Origin: Golubevia sp. BC0850
Lineage: Eukaryota > Basidiomycota > Exobasidiomycetes > Golubeviales > Golubeviaceae
DNA: 64,000 bases
Direction of reading: 5' to 3'
Assembly (NCBI GenBank): GCA_012976225.1
Contig: JAAVVG010000012.1
Coordinates: forward strand, 186,001-250,000
The translations under genes were made by a program, and so were the position numbers. Below the pieces are notes generated by a model, which worked only from the letters and a program-made list of their open reading frames with translations, had not been told where the DNA came from and searched no databases. The number at the start of each line of letters is the position of its first letter. Within the stretch, counting starts at the first letter, position 1. Below, one piece after another: positions 58,028 through 64,000 of this stretch.

Positions 58028-61000
58028 ATGACCATTTCAACGAACTACATAACCGATTCAATCATTCAACTCGTCTCAAGAGCTGAGGGAGCCAAATCTG
58101 AATCCGTCTTGACTGGAGTTGATCCAACTGAATATGCTCCAGGTAACCCGCTCAGATTGTTCATCATTCAAGCTGCTATCATGTGAGTCACCAAGTCGCG
58201 ATAGTATTCGATCTGGAAGCTGTAGGAATTGGAGATTCTCGAATAGGAGAGGTGTTCAACGGATAGAGAAGCTGGGGAGGAGAGGCAGGTGAAAGGCTGG
58301 ATCCGTGCTTGCCTTGGCTTCCGAGATCTGAGCAGAGGATGATGGCTCTTACTCTTGGATAGTCTCAGATATCTTAAATGGAGAACCAGAGCTGTAAAGA
58401 GCGCGATTCAATAAGGGTGACGCGGAGCCTTCCCTCTGTTGCTAAGGGGGCAGGACGGGACTGGACTGAGCTGCCCTTTGCCCATGGCCTCTCTCATTTC
58501 CTCTAGTCTTCTGAGGCTGAGAATTGTTCCGAGCTCTTAATTCTTCTGGTCGAACATATTCCCCGCTTGACTTCTCTTCATCAGCCTGCTTACCAACTCA
58601 TCCCCTCCCCCTTGCCTCTCCCTTCCCCAGTATCTGCCTCACCAGACTACTAGGAGTTGGTCTCGCTCGTCTCAACCAACCTAGAGTAATTGCCGAAGTA
58701 ATTGGAGGAATTATCTTAGGACCAACAGTAATGGGTCACATTCCAGGTTTCACAGAACACATATTCCCACCAGTCACACCTACCAACTCTTCCTTAACTA
58801 ACCTCAACTTAGTAGCCAACTTAGGTTTAGTCTTGTTCTTGTTCCTAGTAGGTTTAGAAGTAGATTTCAGAATCATCAAGAAGTGTGCTAAAGAAGCAGC
58901 TGCAATTTCTCTAGCCGGAATGATCTTACCTTTCGGTTTAGGAGCTGCAGTTTCAGTTGGAATTTTCAATGAATTCATCAAAGACAATCCAATTCTACCA
59001 AAAGACGTCAACCTAGGTCACTTCATTCTATTCACTGGAGTTGCTATGGCTATTACCGCTTTCCCAGTCTTAGCTAGAATCATGACTGAAAACAAGTTAC
59101 TTCAAACTAATGTTGGTGTTGTAGTCCTAGCTGCTGGAGTTGGAAATGACGTTGTCGGTTGGATTCTGTTGGCTTTGACTATCGCTTTGGTTAATGCTTC
59201 AAGTGGTTTAACTGCTCTTTACGTTTTATTATGTGCTGTTGCTTGGACTTTGGTTCTTTTCTTCCTCGTCAAACCCGTCTTCATGTACCTTTGCAGAAGA
59301 ACTGGTTCATTGGAAAATGGTCCTACTCAACTCATGATGACTATCACCATTCTATTGGTTTTAGTCTCTGCTTGGATGACCGATGTCATTGGAGTCCACG
59401 CTATCTTTGGTGCTTTCTTGGTCGGTTTAATCATTCCTCATGAAGGTGGTTTCGCTGTCGCTATGACTGAAAAGGTGAGTGACCTTTATCTGTTCTTTGG
59501 GATTGCCTCAAGTCAATCACGTATTGACTCTTCCCTCTTTTTTCGCATGCACTCACACTTTTAGATCGAAGATATCGTCTCCGTCCTCTTCCTACCTCTC
59601 TATTTCGCCCTCTCTGGATTGAAGACCAACCTCGGAGCTCTGGACACTGGAATCATCTGGGGATACACTATCGCCATCATCGTCATCGCCTTCGTCTCCA
59701 AGTTCGTCGGATGTGCAGGAGCAGCTCGTCTCTTTGGATTCAACAACAGAGAATCTGCAGCTGTTGGAACTCTGATGTCCTGTAAAGGATTGGTAGAACT
59801 CATCGTCCTCAACATTGGTCTTTCAGCTGGAATCCTGGACACCAGAGTCTTCTCAATGTTCGTGGTCATGGCAGTCGTCTCGACCGTTGCTACCACTCCC
59901 TTGACTCTCTGGGCCTATCCAAAGGAGATCAGAAGATCCGTTCAAGAGTTCTACTCCGATTCAAAGAGTCTTCACTCTATCAAAGCTGGAGAAAAAGCTC
60001 ATGGTCCAGAAGACCAAGAGGATGGAAATGCTGGAGCTTTCCCATCTAAGAAGTTGTTGGTCGTCTTGGATAGATTCGAACATCTACCCGGTCTTATGAC
60101 TCTATTTCAATTGATTCAACCTTCATCTTCAAGAATCAGATCCAACATGATTGAAGAGAATTCGCAATTGAGAAGAAGATCTACCATCAGGAAAGGTCAA
60201 AGTTCAAGTGGAGAGACCTCGGAAGCAGATGCAGATTCAATCAAAGAAGGTTCTACGGAGGATGAAACTTCACCAGCAGCTTTGGCCTACTCTTCAGCTT
60301 TGAACAATCAACAACAACTAATTCTTAAACCTGAACTTTCCATTGACGCTCTACGTCTCATCGAATTGACTGAGCGTACTTCTGCAGTCATGAGAGACGC
60401 TGAATCCGAAGACACTCTGAGAGCCGATCCAATCCTCAACGTATTCAGAACTTTCTCTCATCTCAACAGAATTCCAGTCACTAGCAGCATGTCCATCGTC
60501 AACTTGGAGGAGTACTCTAACACCGTAGTCTCAAGAGCTAGAGATTCCAAAGCCAACCTAGTCATCGTCCCATGGTCTCTTCCAAGAACCAACGTGAACT
60601 CTGGATTGGAATCTACTGGTGGAGTTCTCAACGCTATCGCCTCCCCATTCGGAAACCTCTTCGGAGGTGCCTCCAACAACAACGATGCCGCTTCAACTTC
60701 CAGACCTCAAGCTCATTCACCACACCAAGCTCAATTTGTTCGTAGAGTTTTCCAAAACTCTGATTGCGATGTCGGGCTGTTCTTGGAGAGAAGCTCTGAT
60801 CCTCACAGAAGTGGATCTATCCTTTCAATGGCCAATTCAAATCATCTAATGATGAGTTTCATGGGTGGACCAGATGACAGAGTCGCTCTATCTCTAGCAG
60901 TCAGATTAGCTAAATCTAACGAGAATTTGAAGTTAACTGTCTTAATGTTCAAGAGAATCTCTTCTGATGAAGCTGGTGAAAACGGTTTACCTTCAGTTCC

Positions 61001-61619
61001 TCCTACTATGCATCACAATCAATCCTTGAACCCTCAAAGCAACAACACCATTCAGAATAACCAATTAACCATCGGTGGAACAGCTATTGATACTATGTAT
61101 CCAAAGGGAAACAAACCATCTCCTCTAGAAGCTAGTTTGGAAGATGATCTAGCTTTGAAGGCCGTTCAAGATGAATTCAGAGAATCCGGACTACTACCAG
61201 CTTTAGATTCAAACTCTGAAGAAGGAGGTGAACAATCTCTACTTAAAGGTGACAGAATCTGTTTCAAACAAATCTTAACCTCAAGACCTTTGAAAGAACT
61301 TATTCACGAAGTCGAAGTCAACCAACCTTCACTTTTAATTCTAGGGAGAGGTAGGAGATTACCCACTTTAACTCATCGTGAAGAATTACGTCATTTACTT
61401 TCTTCGACTTCTTCCACTGGTGGTGTAGACCCAAGTGTTGCTTCAACTTCTGCAACTCCAGCAAACCTGGTCTCTGAAAAGGAGAACAGATATCTCAACT
61501 CTGAAACTTGCAAAGTCGTTGGAGAACCAGCTATGGCTTTAACTTTGGCTAAGACTTTCGCTCATACTTTAGTCATCGCAAGTTCTATGAAGGTTAGAAA
61601 CGAGCAAGAAAGAGCTTAG
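58028..61619 (+). CDS. KHA1: KHA1-like K+/H+ antiporter (CPA2 family)
   Basis: Monovalent cation/proton antiporter of 1017 residues, by family located in Golgi or other endomembranes, with a role in K+ and pH balance. Exons: 58028-58182, 58631-59474 and 59565-61619. The first intron is long (448 nt). The membrane part starts at LFIIQAAIIICLTRLLG and shows the CPA2 signatures PRVIAEVIGGIILGPTVMG, LVLFLFLVGLEVDF and AAGVGNDVVGWILLA, where the Asp is the ion-binding candidate. It continues GVHAIFGAFLVGLIIPHEGG, PLYFALSGLKTNLG and SCKGLVELIVLNIGL. From about residue 480 a cytosolic tail follows with a universal-stress-like region (VTSSMSIVNLEEYSNTVVS, LVIVPWSL, DDRVALSLAVRLAKSNENLK). Length and order match fungal Kha1. 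Confidence 0.93.
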
Positions 61620-62561
61620 TCTCTCTCTCTCTCTCAACGGACAAATCAAGCGCTCTTAAAGTTAGCAAAAACGAACTTTACAAATTAATTTAAACTTACA
61701 AACCCAATTCTTCTTAACGAAATCTTCAGCGCATTTACCTCGCAAAACTCCATCTTGACGACTTCTCTACTATTTTCACACTCAGATACAAGGTCAATTT
61801 CTCTTTCTCTTTTCTTTCCAGTGGGTGGGTCTCACCTTACAAAACACGCATAGGGTCTTCAATTCTCTCTCAAGTCAGCAATTCTCACGTCCAACAACCA
61901 GCCGGTCTTCGAATCTTCATCAAATCAAACAAGCCTTCTCCCTCCCCAGCAGCAGAGCTGTTTCTTCTTTGATTGGTTCCCTTTTGTCAATAGTCGTCAC
62001 CTATATTCTTCCTGCCATGATTTGTTTTTTCGTTTCTTCAAATTCAAACTCCTCCATATTGATTGTTTGGGATTTCCTTTTGGGTTTTTGTTCAATTTTC
62101 TTCTCGGTCTTTCCCTGTTGTACTGTCTGATACGCAAAATTAACGAACTTCATCGTAATGTCTCTACGTCCAACTCTAGCTTGCCTACAGATCTTGATTA
62201 CAAGTCCTTCGTCTTTGTGTTTTGATGCCAAGTTTGATTGAGAGATTGTCCACCGCTGAGAGACGAGATTGGACAGAAGCAAGCAACCAGTTTTACTGAA
62301 AGTTGTATAGGCACCATTGGTTCAAGCTGCTGCTTTCTATAGGCTGTAATAAGCGTCAGGTTGAAGCTTCAAAAGGTTGTAGGCATCTTCTATACCTTTC
62401 CGTCTTCAGGAAAGATTTATCTCATCTGCAAGCGAACACTCTGAGTAGAGTAGGTCGCCTTTGTACTTAATGCAATAGAAGGACAAGAGAGTCGTGAGCT
62501 ATATAGAGTTCCTGATTTCACTCCCTTCCCTTCTGTTTCTCCCCCACTCAGCCTTTGCATT
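61620..62561. other. Intergenic region of about 0.9 kb
   Basis: Begins with a short CT run after the KHA1 stop codon. No coherent coding or RNA signal was seen. Confidence 0.45.
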
Positions 62562-62619
62562 ATGGATCAGGAGCTCGCCATCAAAAGAGCGGAAAAGAAA
62601 CGACTAACCCTCAAGTACT

Positions 62620-64000
62620 CTACCTGAGGATCTCTTTCCTCTAGTGGTCGGATTGATTAGGAGTTGGGCAGAGAAAGAGGAGGTCGGGAAGGATCTTCGA
62701 GAGCGAAGAGACAAAGGAAGAAGGTGAGTGACCTTCTTCTCCTTTCATGTCTACTTTCATCCTTCTCCACTGATTTGAGATCTTCTTGAATATTTCAACA
62801 ACAGATTCAGAGACTCTGCTCTTCTCTCTGTTGCCTCGACTTCAAGATCGGCCTACTCCACTTGGTATCCTTCCCTCCTCCAAAACGTTAGTTTCACTGC
62901 GTTCAACATTAATTCAATCAACTCTCTACTCCAAAGAGACCCGGAACACGATCGCCAGATCAACCAGCTGGTGGTACGGCAGGTGAAAGATGTTCCCACT
63001 GAAGAAGAGAGCGCTTCCTTCATCAAGCTGTGGGAAGCTCTTAATTCTGCGGCTGGACTACGGCTTGCTCAAGCTGAAGCTGAATATCAAGCCTTGGGAA
63101 TCATTCTGATCAAGTGTCAAAACCTCCAGACCCTGGTCCTAGCAGGTGGAGTGCGCTCGTTCCCATTGGTGGCTGTTAGCCAAGGAAGGAGCCTCCCACT
63201 TCCATTCCTCACTCACTCTCTGAAGAAGCTGTTCCTTAAGGGATTCGCAAATCTCGGAAAGAACATGCCAGCACACAACACGATCTGGATTTTGGGTGAG
63301 TTGAAAAGGTCCCTTGTTTCTCCGCTTGACCTCAAACCGAACTCCAATCTTTCCCCTGGCTTCTCCAATCTTCCCACACGACGTGAATGGCTCCTAGTTT
63401 TCTGCCCTACCTCAAATCAGGCCTCGATAGTCTTCAATTTAGATTACGTGTCATTCGCTTATCTTTTGGAGTACTCGGAAACCTTCAAAGGTCTCTCAAA
63501 AGTCAAACAGCTAGCTCTCAGACCCAGAATCATCTGGGACGATGGTTCTCTGAACAACAGAGGATGGAAAAGATGGAGAGGTGAAGAGAGTACATTGGTA
63601 GGAGGGAATCTGGAAACAGCAGTAATTGATCACTTTCTTCTGGTTACTAAATCTCTTGATTCTTTGGAGGTCAAAGCTGGAGCTGGATTTACGACCTCTG
63701 GAGCAACTTCAACAGCTCAAGTCTCAGTGGACTTTCTCTCAAATCTCGCTGAATCTTATTCTTCAATCACGCATCCTCGTCTCAGATCGATCGATCGCTC
63801 AAACTCCCTGAGTTCGCATCTCTCGAAATTCAAGACACTGAAGATATTGGGTTTGGACGGGTGTTTACTGAGAATGATGAAGAGGAGTTGGTTGCCTGCT
63901 TTACAAGCGTCGAAGTTCTCCATCTACTATTCTACTGGGTTAAGGAATCCAATCCTCAGAACCAAGACTTCACAGAAAAGACCCTGCTGTCTACTATCTC
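62620..64000 (+). pseudogene. F-box/leucine-rich-like gene, frame-disrupted, running off the right edge
   Basis: Paralogue of the locus at 29.9-31 kb. The first clear coding segment, LPEDLFPLVVGLIRSW at 62620, has an F-box-like pattern. It is joined by an intron (62724-62804) to FRDSALLSVASTSRSAYSTW. The second intron, 63296 to about 63410, leads into VSFAYLLEYSETFKGLSK, then RIIWDDGSLN and GNLETAVIDHFLLVTKSLD. An ATG at 62562 is not in frame, so the true start is unknown. Around 63870 the DNA lacks four bases relative to the other copy; the frame changes, and the expected SVEVLHL continues in another frame. The first frame has no stop before the window ends. A single indel could also be an error, so the gene's state is open. 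Confidence 0.6.

Overview
This window is fungal nuclear DNA, almost certainly from a basidiomycete. The genes are dense, lie on both strands and are cut by many short introns, mostly about 45 to 120 nt with GTGAGT or GTAAGT donors. The proteins are typically fungal: an ENA-type Na+ pump, a laccase-like oxidase, a GAF hybrid histidine kinase, a Kha1-like antiporter, and ribosome-assembly and CCR4-NOT factors. I cannot place the genus. I see no transposon, virus-like element, CRISPR array, rRNA or convincing tRNA.

Layout. 0-10 kb: 5' half of an ENA P-type ATPase (-), a conserved protein of unknown function (+), a membrane-anchored multicopper oxidase (-) and a GPI-type phosphoesterase/acid phosphatase (+). 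10-18 kb: one 2302-residue hybrid histidine kinase (+). 18-29 kb: two alpha/beta hydrolases (-), RPF1 with an unusually long first intron (-), and a divergent APC-family transporter (+). 29-37 kb: a decayed F-box/leucine-rich gene (-), CAF40/CNOT9 (-) and a DUF1479 protein (+). 37-46 kb: a TM198-like membrane protein with a very long tail (-), a 122-residue secreted protein (+) and an unrecognised Ser-rich protein (-). 46-58 kb: a decayed gene (+), a small fragmentary gene (-), a secreted alpha/beta hydrolase (+), SGD1/NOM1 (+) and another decayed TPR/LRR gene (-). 58-64 kb: a KHA1-like antiporter (+) and a frame-broken paralogue of the 30 kb F-box-like gene running off the edge.

The genes do not form an obvious pathway cluster. 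Three themes recur. Cation balance is served by ENA at the left edge and KHA1 near the right. Ribosome and RNA biology is served by RPF1, SGD1 and CAF40. Secreted or surface enzymes include the oxidase, the phosphatase, the hydrolase and the small secreted protein.

The most striking observation concerns splicing. Several genes need very small exons (9, 16, 18, 19, 20 and 27 nt). Three introns appear to use GC instead of GT at the donor. Two of these flank a 20-nt exon that supplies a copper-binding histidine of the multicopper oxidase. The exon models were built by hand from frame, splice-site motifs and family conservation. Most complete models sum to a multiple of three.
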